64,000 bases of DNA from Eubacterium sp. OM08-24 (GTDB lineage Bacteria > Bacillota > Clostridia > Oscillospirales > Acutalibacteraceae), in NCBI RefSeq assembly GCF_003438075.1, contig NZ_QSTA01000011.1, positions 1 through 64,000 of the forward strand, read 5' to 3'. Within the stretch, counting starts at the first letter, position 1; every line of letters starts with the position of its first letter. A program made the translations under genes and the position numbers. Shown here piece after piece: positions 8,919 to 17,345 of the stretch. The notes under the pieces were generated by a model. The model was not told where the DNA came from. It saw only the letters and a program-made list of their open reading frames with translations, and did not search any database.

Positions 8919-8955
8919 TTAAAAAACAGCTTCCGTTTTGCGAAAGCTGTTTTAA
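8919..8955 (-). terminator. Terminator of the sortase-substrate gene
   Basis: AAACAGCTT (8924-8932) pairs with AAGCTGTTT (8944-8952); read on the minus strand the hairpin is followed by a T-run. It lies just after the small surface protein and before srtB, so srtB probably needs its own promoter or read-through. Confidence 0.8.
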
Positions 8956-8962
8956 AAGCAAA

Positions 8963-9445
8963 TTAGTTTGATTTCTTAGACTTAACAATAGTTACGCTGA
9001 CAGCAACAGCAATAAGTGTTAAGCTGATCATCACATAAGGCATTGCGTTTGAAGGGCCGGTCTGAGGTGATTTGTCAGAAGTATCAGTTGTAACAGACTG
9101 TGTAGGTGACTCGCCGTCCTTTGTGTAGTAAGGAGTTACTTTAATATCACCTGTGATAATAAGATCAAGATCTTTATCTGTGAGTGGCTGATCTGTTCTG
9201 TAAGGACCGTCGATTACCCAGTGGTCAAAAGTATATCCGGGATTTGGTTTTGGAGTAATATGAACATTCTGGTTACCGTCCTCGTCAATATCTGTTGTAA
9301 ATTCATAGTCACCGCTGCCACCCGGTGTAGGAACAACAACAACTACATAAACATATGTTCCGGTCGGACTTGGTGCGGCAAATACCGGAACTGCCGCTAC
9401 AAGCATCAGCACAAGTGCCAACGCAATTGAAACAACCTTTTTCAT
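8963..9445 (-). CDS. Small sortase-anchored surface protein
   Basis: This is a 160-residue secreted protein. Residues 1-24 form a typical signal peptide (basic start, hydrophobic core, VFAA cleavage). Residues 45-107 look like a bacterial repeat or InlB-B-like beta module (PGYTFDHWVIDG). A sorting signal follows: SPQTG (126-130), a hydrophobic segment (136-154) and the basic tail KSKKSN. A strong ribosome site (AGGAGG) precedes the ATG. With the adjacent class B sortase it forms a one-substrate, one-enzyme locus. The role on the surface is unknown; it is too short to be a large adhesin. Confidence 0.85.
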   Translation of the reverse strand: MKKVVSIALALVLMLVAAVPVFAAPSPTGTYVYVVVVVPTPGGSGDYEFTTDIDEDGNQNVHITPKPNPGYTFDHWVIDGPYRTDQPLTDKDLDLIITGDIKVTPYYTKDGESPTQSVTTDTSDKSPQTGPSNAMPYVMISLTLIAVAVSVTIVKSKKSN

Positions 9446-9637
9446 TGTACTAACCTCCTGTTTAATCCATAATAAATTAAGATAAAGCAGAGAAACCCTA
9501 CTTTTACATATTCATTATTATATCACAAGTAAATCATAAAGTAAAGACAAAAAAGCAAATAAATTTCGTCAAATATGCTAATATATAATTATTATTGCAA
9601 CTAAAGACTAATAATATTTACAAATTAAAAAGACCTA

Positions 9638-9666
9638 TTGCAATAGTAGGCAAAAAAATGTATAAT
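9638..9666 (+). promoter_or_regulatory. SigA-type promoter of nadA-mnmA
   Basis: TTGCAA (9638-9643), a 17-base spacer and a perfect TATAAT (9661-9666). The leader to the nadA ATG is about 35 bases, too short for a large riboswitch. Confidence 0.75.
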
Positions 9667-9708
9667 TAAGTATATTATGTAAGAAAAAATGTGAAAGGAA
9701 ATGTATAT

Positions 9709-10626
9709 ATGAATATTTCTGAAGTTCAAAATAAAATTCTTGAGTTGAAAAAGGAAAAGGATGTTTGTATTCTTGCACACAGCTATCAGGCAAGAGAAAT
9801 TTGCGAAATCTCCGATTTTACAGGCGACAGTTACAAGCTCAGTGTAGATGCAAGTAAGGTGAAAAATAAAAATATTCTTATGTGCGGAGTTCGCTTTATG
9901 GCAGAAACCTGCAAAATTCTCTCACCCGACAAAACAGTTTATCTCGCTCAGCCGAGCGCAGGCTGTCAGATGGCTGACCAGATGGATAAAGAGATGATTT
10001 CTTCTGTAAAAGAAATGTATCCCGATTATGCAGTTGTTGCATACATAAATACTACCGCAGATTTAAAAACTATTTGTGATGTTTGCGTAACAAGCTCATC
10101 TGCCGTAAAGATTGTAAGCAATATGCCTGAAAAGAATATTCTTTTCATTCCCGACTGCAATCTCGGCGACTATGTAAGCCGTCAGCTTCCCGACAAAAAC
10201 TTTAAGCTTTTGCATGGCGGCTGTCCTATTCACGCTTGCGTATCGGCAGAAGATGTTAAAAAGGCAAAGGCTCAGTTTCCAAACGCAGAGCTGCTCGTTC
10301 ACCCTGAGTGTCAGCCTGCTGTTGTTGACCTTGCAGATTATGTCGGCTCAACATCGGGCATTATGAATTACGCAAAAAACAGCGACAAAAAGGAGTTTAT
10401 TATCGGTACAGAAATCAGCATTGCAGAGCATTTGCAGTTTGACTGCCCTGATAAGAAATTCCATATTCTTACACATAAGCTCATTTGCCCTAATATGAAA
10501 GCTACTACACTTATGGATGTATTTAATTGCCTTAACGGCGAGGGCGGCGAGGAAATTATCCTTGATGAGCAGACTATTACAGACGCAAAGAAATGTATTG
10601 ACGAGATGATAAGACTTGGCGGTTAA
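9709..10626 (+). CDS. nadA: Quinolinate synthase NadA
   Basis: NadA condenses iminoaspartate with dihydroxyacetone phosphate to quinolinate in NAD synthesis, using a 4Fe-4S cluster. Three candidate cluster cysteines lie in AGCQMAD, HGGCPIH and ICPNMK, spaced about 87 residues apart as in known NadA proteins. The ATG at 9709 (305 residues) is chosen over the in-frame GTG at 9691 because AAAGGAAA is correctly spaced from it. nadB and nadC are not in the window, although nadE is at 48.7 kb. mnmA follows after 10 bases. Confidence 0.95.
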   Translation: MNISEVQNKILELKKEKDVCILAHSYQAREICEISDFTGDSYKLSVDASKVKNKNILMCGVRFMAETCKILSPDKTVYLAQPSAGCQMADQMDKEMISSVKEMYPDYAVVAYINTTADLKTICDVCVTSSSAVKIVSNMPEKNILFIPDCNLGDYVSRQLPDKNFKLLHGGCPIHACVSAEDVKKAKAQFPNAELLVHPECQPAVVDLADYVGSTSGIMNYAKNSDKKEFIIGTEISIAEHLQFDCPDKKFHILTHKLICPNMKATTLMDVFNCLNGEGGEEIILDEQTITDAKKCIDEMIRLGG

Positions 10627-10636
10627 GGAGAATAAT

Positions 10637-11710
10637 ATGACCGAAAGGGCATTAATAGCAATGAGCGGAGGAGTAGACAGCTCGGTAGCGGCTTGCTTAA
10701 TAAAGGAGCAAGGCTATGACGCTACGGGTATTACTCTCAAGCTTTTTGATAATGAAGATATAGGCGAAAAGAAAGAAAAAACCTGTTGCTCGCTTGACGA
10801 TATTGACGATGCAAGAAATGTTTGCAGAAAAATAGGTATTCCGTACTATGTTTACAACTTTAAAGACAGCTTTAAGGAAAATGTAATAAACCGTTTTATA
10901 TCGGCATATGAAAACGGATGCACACCTAATCCTTGTATTGACTGCAACAGATATATTAAGTTTGAAAAGCTAATGCAGAGGGCAGACGAGCTTGATTTTG
11001 ACTATGTTGTTACAGGGCATTACTCTGTCATTGAGTATGACGAGGGATTGCAGAGATACTTACTGAGAAAATCTCCCGATGTAACAAAGGATCAGAGCTA
11101 TGTGCTGTATTCGCTAACTCAAAAACAGCTTTCAAGAACCTTACTTCCGCTCGGCAAACTCACCAAGCACGAGGTAAGACATATTGCGGAAAAATATCAC
11201 CTTATTAATGCTCAAAAACATGACAGCCAAGATATTTGCTTTGTACCAGATGGCGACTATGCAAAATTCATTGAGCAATATACGGGCAGAAAGTATGAGT
11301 TTGGCGATTTTGTAGATGAAAACGGAAAGGTTCTCGGAACGCATAAGGGCATTATCAGATACACAATAGGTCAGCGCAAGGGACTTGGTCTTGCTTTGCC
11401 GCACCCTATGTATGTTAAGGAAAAGGATATTGCAAATAACAAGGTAATTCTTTGTGAAAATGAGAGCCTGTTCTCAAGAGAGCTTTATGCAAAGGATATT
11501 AATCTTATAGCATATGAAAAACTCGACAAGCCTTTGCATATAAAGGCAAGGGTGAGATACAACCAGCCCGAACAGGATGCAACCGTTGAGCAGTTGTCGG
11601 ATAACAGACTGCATATTGTTTTTGACAAGCCGCAAAGAGCTATTTCAAAGGGACAAGCAGTTGTTTTGTATGACGGCGATGTTGTTATCGGCGGCGGAAC
11701 AATAGAATAA
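10637..11710 (+). CDS. mnmA: tRNA 2-thiouridylase MnmA
   Basis: MnmA puts sulfur on uridine 34 of Lys, Glu and Gln tRNAs. The PP-loop SGGVDSS lies near the N-terminus. The catalytic cysteines are in NPCIDCNR and DICFVPDGDY, and GHYSV fits the adenylation pocket. The start is the ATG at 10637, preceded by TAAGGAG, rather than the upstream in-frame TTG; this gives 357 residues, normal for the family. It is the second gene of the nadA operon and ends at a strong terminator. NadA and MnmA both rely on sulfur chemistry, which may explain the pairing. Confidence 0.95.
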   Translation: MTERALIAMSGGVDSSVAACLIKEQGYDATGITLKLFDNEDIGEKKEKTCCSLDDIDDARNVCRKIGIPYYVYNFKDSFKENVINRFISAYENGCTPNPCIDCNRYIKFEKLMQRADELDFDYVVTGHYSVIEYDEGLQRYLLRKSPDVTKDQSYVLYSLTQKQLSRTLLPLGKLTKHEVRHIAEKYHLINAQKHDSQDICFVPDGDYAKFIEQYTGRKYEFGDFVDENGKVLGTHKGIIRYTIGQRKGLGLALPHPMYVKEKDIANNKVILCENESLFSRELYAKDINLIAYEKLDKPLHIKARVRYNQPEQDATVEQLSDNRLHIVFDKPQRAISKGQAVVLYDGDVVIGGGTIE

Positions 11711-11718
11711 TTACAGGC

Positions 11719-11752
11719 AAAGGCAGTTGGAAAATATACAACTGCCTTTTTA
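11719..11752 (+). terminator. Terminator of nadA-mnmA
   Basis: AAAGGCAGTTG and CAACTGCCTTTT form a near-perfect stem followed by a T-run, nine bases after the mnmA stop. Confidence 0.9.
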
Positions 11753-11764
11753 AGTAGCAGAGGG

Positions 11765-11908
11765 GTGGATAAGGTGCTGATAAAAATAGGTGATTTTGAA
11801 TTTACGAAATGTTGGGACGGGGTGTTTTATAAAAAATTATCCGATTATCCTAAAATATCGAATTGGAAAATACAGACAATTACAGCGGTTTTAATTGTAA
11901 CGATTTGA
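11765..11908 (+). CDS. Possible 47-residue peptide or truncated gene
   Basis: A GTG with an AGAGGGG-like site opens a 47-codon frame (VDKVLIKIGDFEFTKCWDGV...). The first 36 residues look like real protein, but the last ten are encoded inside the stem of the terminator at 11882-11925. This looks like the 5' piece of a longer gene cut by new sequence, or a small gene of unknown role. No family is recognised. Confidence 0.35.
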   Translation: MDKVLIKIGDFEFTKCWDGVFYKKLSDYPKISNWKIQTITAVLIVTI

Positions 11909-11925
11909 ACCGCTGTATATTTTTT
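11882..11925 (+). terminator. Terminator overlapping the small frame
   Basis: ACAGCGGTT (11882-11890) pairs with AACCGCTGT (11908-11916) and is followed by ATATTTTTT. It isolates the enolase promoter from upstream transcription. Confidence 0.75.
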
Positions 11926-11945
11926 GAGATAAAAATAAAAAAACA

Positions 11946-11973
11946 CTTGATTTTCTTTTGAGTGTAGTATAAA
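11946..11973 (+). promoter_or_regulatory. Probable enolase promoter
   Basis: TATAAA at 11968-11973 is a fair -10. The -35 is poor (CTTGAT at 11946-11951, 16-base spacer). Position relative to the dyad and the leader supports a start near 11980. Confidence 0.45.
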
Positions 11974-11981
11974 ATGTGTAT

Positions 11982-11999
11982 GGTTAGTTAAAACTAACC
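11982..11999. promoter_or_regulatory. Perfect 18-base palindrome at the enolase start site
   Basis: GGTTAGTT-AA-AACTAACC has perfect 8-base arms and begins just after the predicted transcription start. The position suits a repressor operator. The cognate protein is unknown. Confidence 0.5.
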
Positions 12000-12009
12000 T
12001 GTTGAATAA

Positions 12010-13407
<1,398 letters not shown>

Positions 13408-13435
13408 AATTTTTATCTTGCATTAATAGTAATTA

Positions 13436-13476
13436 AGAGAGAGCAGGTAGCATGCAGCTGTCTGCTCTCTCTGTTT
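13436..13476 (+). terminator. Strong terminator of enolase
   Basis: AGAGAGAGCAG (13436-13446) pairs perfectly with CTGCTCTCTCT (13462-13472). The T-run after it is short. Confidence 0.8.
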
Positions 13477-13532
13477 GTGAGGATTATATGGCAAGAATGT
13501 TTTGTTATGTTTAATGCCGAAGAAGTATTTTT

Positions 13533-13960
13533 AAATTATGGTTTAGCGCATAGCTTTAGCTAAATAATTTTAAAATTTAGGTCAAGCCTTTTTAAAGGCT
13601 TGCGGGTTTGGGCAGCGCCCATAAAAATCTTCCGATATAACAATTCCTCGGGCGCAAACAGCCACGCTGTTTGCGTGATTGTACTTAGTTTGAAAAAACA
13701 GGCGACAGCCTTTTATAAAAGAAATTATTAACTTTTCATTATATATAGAATGGCTTTCTTGTTGCTATCGCATTTTTAAAGGCTAACGCCGTTGTGTTCA
13801 AGCCGCCAAACAGCAAGCTGTTTGGCTATCGTCAGACTGCATAAACGGAAAGTATTTGTGGGCTTTGCCCACACCCACGACCTTTGAAAAGGTCGACCAA
13901 ACTTTTATAATTAATTGGCAAATCAATTTGCTAAACCATAATTTATCCCAACTTTTGATA
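13533..13960 (+). repeat. Dispersed intergenic repeat, copy 1
   Basis: This non-coding element is about 0.43 kb. Its ends carry a perfect 15-base inverted repeat, AAATTATGGTTTAGC (13533-13547) and its complement (13930-13944), followed by the shared tail CAACTTTTGATA. Inside are several hairpins: AAGCC/GGCTT near 13585, CGCAAACAGC/GCTGTTTGCG (13653-13675), CCAAACAGC/GCTGTTTGG near 13808, and GTGGGC/GCCCAC plus ACCTTT/AAAGGT near 13860-13895. Related sequence recurs at 32.8, 42.1, 21.4 and 53.8 kb. It ends seven bases before the stop of the convergent MetE-like gene. Confidence 0.85.
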
Positions 13961-13966
13961 AAGAAT

Positions 13967-15079
13967 TTACTTCCAAACTTCTTCTGCAATTTCTTTTACA
14001 AGTGCGAGCTTTGCCCACTGCTGTTCTTCGGTGAGCTTATTGCCGATCTCACAAGACGCAAAGCCGCACTGCGGGCTAAGGTAAAGTCTGTCAAGCGGAA
14101 TGTACTTGCTTGCCTCGTGTATTCTTTCGATTACTGTCTGCTTATCCTCAAGCTTTGGCGACTTTGTTGTAATAAGACCGAGCACAACCTTTTTATTGCC
14201 ACTTACATATTTTAAAGGCTCAAAACCGCCCGAACGCTCATCGTCAAATTCAAGATAATAAGCGTCAACATTTTCTCTGCCAAACAGCGGCTCTGCCACA
14301 GAGTCATACGCACCGCTTGAAAAATATGCCGAGTGATAGTTTCCTCTGCAAATGTGGGTTGTAATAGTCAAATCATCAGGCTTTCCCTCAATAGCAAGAT
14401 TGTTTACCTTTAAGAGTTTTTCCTTTATATCGGCAAGGTTGTTTTCTTTGCCATAACGAATTACACTGCCCTCGGCAACAAGAACACCCCATGTGCAGTC
14501 ATCAAGCTGTATATTTCTGCATCCTGCGTTATACAGGTCATTTATAACCTTTTTATAGCCGTTTGCAATGTCTGCGATAAGCTCGTCATCTGTTGCATAA
14601 AATTTTCGTGTGGCGTCTATATTTGCAGGAATAATCATCTGCTGAAAAAACTGAGCAGGTGCAGGAATAGTCTGCTTTGCCACTGCGTTTTCGTCTTCAA
14701 GTGCCTTTACAAATTTATAATGTTCAACAAACGGGTGGCTGTCCACAGAAATTTTGCCTGTAAGCCATGTATCGTCAATCAATGCAGGCTCGCCATGAAA
14801 AGCAACGCCTTTTTCGGTCTTTTTGTGGGCAACGCCGTTAAATTCCCACATAAAATCGAGATGCCATGTTGCTCTGCGAAATTCTCCGTCTGTAATTACC
14901 TTATAGCCAAGCTCCTTTTGCTTTTTAACAAGCTCCGTAATCGCCTTGTCCTCTACGGCTGTAAGCTCTGCCTTTGTAATACTGCCTTTTTCAAAATCCG
15001 CTCTTGCTTTTTTAAGATAATCAGGTCTTAAAAAACTTCCTACATAATCAAATCTAAACGGTGCATTTGTTTTACTCAT
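13967..15079 (-). CDS. MetE-like methyltransferase (YxjG/YxjH type)
   Basis: This 370-residue protein corresponds to the C-terminal catalytic half of cobalamin-independent methionine synthase. It shows FDYVGSFLRP at the start, VITDGEFRR, the zinc-site pattern ITTHICRGN, and LSPQCGFAS near the end. Such short homologues are thought to methylate homocysteine from a donor other than the usual folate polyglutamate. AGGAGG precedes the ATG. A MET-box-like palindrome and a TTTACA-N17-TATACT promoter lie upstream. A full-length MetE lies at 54.8 kb with the same palindrome, so both are likely under one methionine regulator. Confidence 0.9.
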   Translation of the reverse strand: MSKTNAPFRFDYVGSFLRPDYLKKARADFEKGSITKAELTAVEDKAITELVKKQKELGYKVITDGEFRRATWHLDFMWEFNGVAHKKTEKGVAFHGEPALIDDTWLTGKISVDSHPFVEHYKFVKALEDENAVAKQTIPAPAQFFQQMIIPANIDATRKFYATDDELIADIANGYKKVINDLYNAGCRNIQLDDCTWGVLVAEGSVIRYGKENNLADIKEKLLKVNNLAIEGKPDDLTITTHICRGNYHSAYFSSGAYDSVAEPLFGRENVDAYYLEFDDERSGGFEPLKYVSGNKKVVLGLITTKSPKLEDKQTVIERIHEASKYIPLDRLYLSPQCGFASCEIGNKLTEEQQWAKLALVKEIAEEVWK

Positions 15080-15107
15080 AATATTACCTCCGATTTCTTT
15101 TTACATT

Positions 15108-15136
15108 AGTATAAAGTAATATCAGCTATTTGTAAA
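15108..15136 (-). promoter_or_regulatory. Promoter of the MetE-like gene
   Basis: Read on the minus strand, TTTACA (15136-15131), a 17-base spacer and TATACT (15113-15108). The MET-box-like core lies 22 bases upstream of the -35. Confidence 0.65.
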
Positions 15137-15152
15137 ATACATAAAAAGTGCA

Positions 15153-15181
15153 GTTGGCTATAATTTAAAACTATAACCAAC
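15153..15181. promoter_or_regulatory. MET-box-like palindrome, also a YitT terminator
   Basis: The core TATAATTTAAAACTATA (15159-15175) sits inside TTGG...CCAA arms. It closely matches the MET-box known from streptococci (TATAGTTTnAAACTATA), bound by the LysR-type MtaR/MetR. GTGC/GCAC flanks extend it into a hairpin followed by TTTTT on the minus strand, so it probably also ends the LysR-YitT transcript. The twin copy is at 54731. Confidence 0.7.
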
Positions 15182-15202
15182 CGCACCTGTTTAATTAAAA
15201 TA

Positions 15203-16096
15203 TCAATTCTTGTCATCTGCATTTGCAGAGTAAACATCGGCTATTTCATTTATGGAGATATAGGCTTTCGGGTCAATATCGTGTACAAGTCTTTTCATTT
15301 TATCAACTTGAAAACGGTTTATTACAAAGTAAATCATTGTCTTTTTGGAACCTGAATAGTAACCCTTGGCGTCTATCATAGTAATACCGTTTTCAAATGT
15401 TTGCGAAAGTTTCTCACAAACAGCATCTGACTTGGTTGTAATAATAAAAGCGCCTTTTGCACGGTCAAAACCCTCTACAAAGAAATCTATCATTTTAACA
15501 GCCACGGCATAAGTTACTATGGAATAGAGCGGCAATATCCAACTGCCTATTACTATGCCGCAAATGATATAGAGAATTACATTGTAAATCATAATGAATG
15601 TGCCTATGCTTAAGTGAAGTTTTTTTGCAAACATTACGGCGAGAATATCTATTCCGTCCATAGCGCCGCCAAAGCGCATTGCAAGACCGCTACCGCAGCC
15701 TGAGATAACACCGCCGAATATTGCGCATAAAAACAAATCGTTGCCCGCAAGGGGAGATATAAAGCTGACATCTATTGGCAGAATATCTGTGATTATCCAT
15801 GCCGCAAGAGAGTATATAATTACAGTGTAAATTGCATATATGGTAAACTTTAAACCCTCTCGCTTAAGACCAAGCAAAAACAGAGGAATGTTTAGCAAAA
15901 TAAGTATTAATGACAAGCTGCACCACGCAGGAGTCTGCTGAGAAATAAGCATTGAAGTACCCGAAATTCCGCTGTCGTAGAGCTTTACAGGAGCAAGAAA
16001 TACAACTACTCCAAAGGCATTTATACTGCCTGCAAGCGTTAAGAACAGGAAATTTGCTATTTTTAATTCTTTAAATGTACTGATAAAATTTTTCAT
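15203..16096 (-). CDS. YitT-family membrane protein
   Basis: This 297-residue protein has five to six membrane segments in the first 200 residues (for example FLFLTLAGSINAFGVVVFL and the glycine-rich AIFGGVISGCGSGLAMRFGG) and a C-terminal soluble DUF2179-type domain (about 215-290). The function of the family is not established; transport or sensing has been suggested. AAGGAGG precedes the ATG. It lies 22 bases after the LysR gene on the same strand, so the two form an operon ending at the MET-box/terminator hairpin. A link to methionine or precursor transport is guesswork from position. Confidence 0.85.
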   Translation of the reverse strand: MKNFISTFKELKIANFLFLTLAGSINAFGVVVFLAPVKLYDSGISGTSMLISQQTPAWCSLSLILILLNIPLFLLGLKREGLKFTIYAIYTVIIYSLAAWIITDILPIDVSFISPLAGNDLFLCAIFGGVISGCGSGLAMRFGGAMDGIDILAVMFAKKLHLSIGTFIMIYNVILYIICGIVIGSWILPLYSIVTYAVAVKMIDFFVEGFDRAKGAFIITTKSDAVCEKLSQTFENGITMIDAKGYYSGSKKTMIYFVINRFQVDKMKRLVHDIDPKAYISINEIADVYSANADDKN

Positions 16097-16118
16097 TTAT
16101 GCCTCCTTGTATGTAATG

Positions 16119-17018
16119 TCACTTAATATATTTGTTTAAGTGATTTAAGAATTTTTTGCAAAGCGGACTCAAATTTAATTTTTTGTGACAAATGTATCCG
16201 ATACGCATATCTCCTTCCTTGCTTAATGGTATTGAAATAATATCTGAGCCGTTAAGACCGCTGTCAATTACACCACTGCAAACGGTGTAGCCGTTAAGTC
16301 CTATCAGCAGATTAAAAAGCGTTGCCCTGTCGGTTACACGAATATTCTTTTTGCGCTCAACAGTGCTGAAAATTTCCTCGGAATAGTAGAACGAATTGTG
16401 CTCTCCCTGTTCAAATGACAAGTATGGGTAGTCTGCAAGTTCCTCCATAGTTACCGAGCTTTTATTTGCAAGCGGATGCTCCGCCGTTACAAAAATATGC
16501 GGCTTTGCCACAAAAAGCTCATTAAAGCACAATCCTTTTGATTTAATGATTTTCATAAGTGCGGACTCGTTGAAAGAATTAAGATAAATTATGCCGATTT
16601 CACTTTTCATTGCAGAAACATTGTCTATTATTTCATAGGTTTGAGTTTCTCTTATAGAAAAATCATATTCGTTTTGCGGTAGTTCCTTTATCAAATCCAC
16701 AAAAGCATTCACCACAAAGGCGTAATGCTGAGTAGAAACAGAAAAGCGTTGCTTATCATACGGCGAGGTTTTATAAGCACTTTCAAGCAGGTTGGCTTGT
16801 TCAATCACCTGTCTTGCATAGCCTAAAAATTGTTCTCCCTCGTTAGATACAGCAACGCCTTTGTTGGTTCTGTTAAATATTGTGATGTTCATTTCTTTTT
16901 CAAGTTCACGAATTGCATTGGTAAGGCTCGGCTGAGAAACAAAAAGCTCCTTTGCCGCCTCGCTTATAGTACCCTTTTGTGCAACCGTTATTACATATCG
17001 CAGTTGTTGCAAAGTCAT
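16119..17018 (-). CDS. LysR-type regulator, MtaR/MetR-like
   Basis: This 299-residue protein has an N-terminal winged helix (1-60; AAKELFVSQPSLTNAIRELE) and a LysR co-inducer domain. The passages FSVSTQHYAFVVNAFVDL and LFVSQPSLTNAIREL resemble the streptococcal methionine regulator MtaR and its relatives, as I remember them. It heads the LysR-yitT-metE-like cluster and lies near one of two MET-box-like palindromes, so a role in controlling both methionine-synthase genes is a coherent proposal. A sulfur-related LysR of another subgroup is the alternative. Confidence 0.75.
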   Translation of the reverse strand: MTLQQLRYVITVAQKGTISEAAKELFVSQPSLTNAIRELEKEMNITIFNRTNKGVAVSNEGEQFLGYARQVIEQANLLESAYKTSPYDKQRFSVSTQHYAFVVNAFVDLIKELPQNEYDFSIRETQTYEIIDNVSAMKSEIGIIYLNSFNESALMKIIKSKGLCFNELFVAKPHIFVTAEHPLANKSSVTMEELADYPYLSFEQGEHNSFYYSEEIFSTVERKKNIRVTDRATLFNLLIGLNGYTVCSGVIDSGLNGSDIISIPLSKEGDMRIGYICHKKLNLSPLCKKFLNHLNKYIK

Positions 17019-17345
17019 ATTGTTATTTCCTTATATAAATTTAATCTTTACTTTTTTGGTAAGAATTTATTACATTATAGCATAAAAAACAGTTTCTGTA
17101 AATCACCTGAGTAAAAATAATTATATTTTTTTGCTTGCGTACTTGATATTAATAAATAAATAAGCAAAAAAGTATATAAATATAATTTGATATAATTAAA
17201 TATCGGATATAGTCAATTTACAAATGGGAATAATGTAAAAAATTTAAACTTTTGTATAGACAACTGTAAGAAATCATAATATAATTAATATTACTGCTGT
17301 AATATAATTCTTGTTCGGCAAACAATATAATAAAGGAGAAAAAAT
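17019..17345. other. Divergent intergenic region, LysR gene to PurF-like gene
   Basis: A 327-base AT-rich gap. It holds the promoter at 17257-17285. No MET-box, purine riboswitch core or small gene was recognised. Confidence 0.5.
17257..17285 (+). promoter_or_regulatory. SigA-type promoter of the PurF-like gene
   Basis: TAGACA (17257-17262), a 17-base spacer and TATAAT (17280-17285). The leader is about 55 bases, ending in AAAGGAG. Confidence 0.6.

Noticed and set aside
9691..9708. GTG start for nadA
   Set aside because: The GTG lies at the ribosome site AAAGGAA itself; the ATG at 9709 is correctly spaced.
13540..13960. A group II intron or riboswitch reading of the hairpin-rich gap
   Set aside because: No intron domain V or known riboswitch core was found, and the recurrence at four other sites points to a dispersed repeat.
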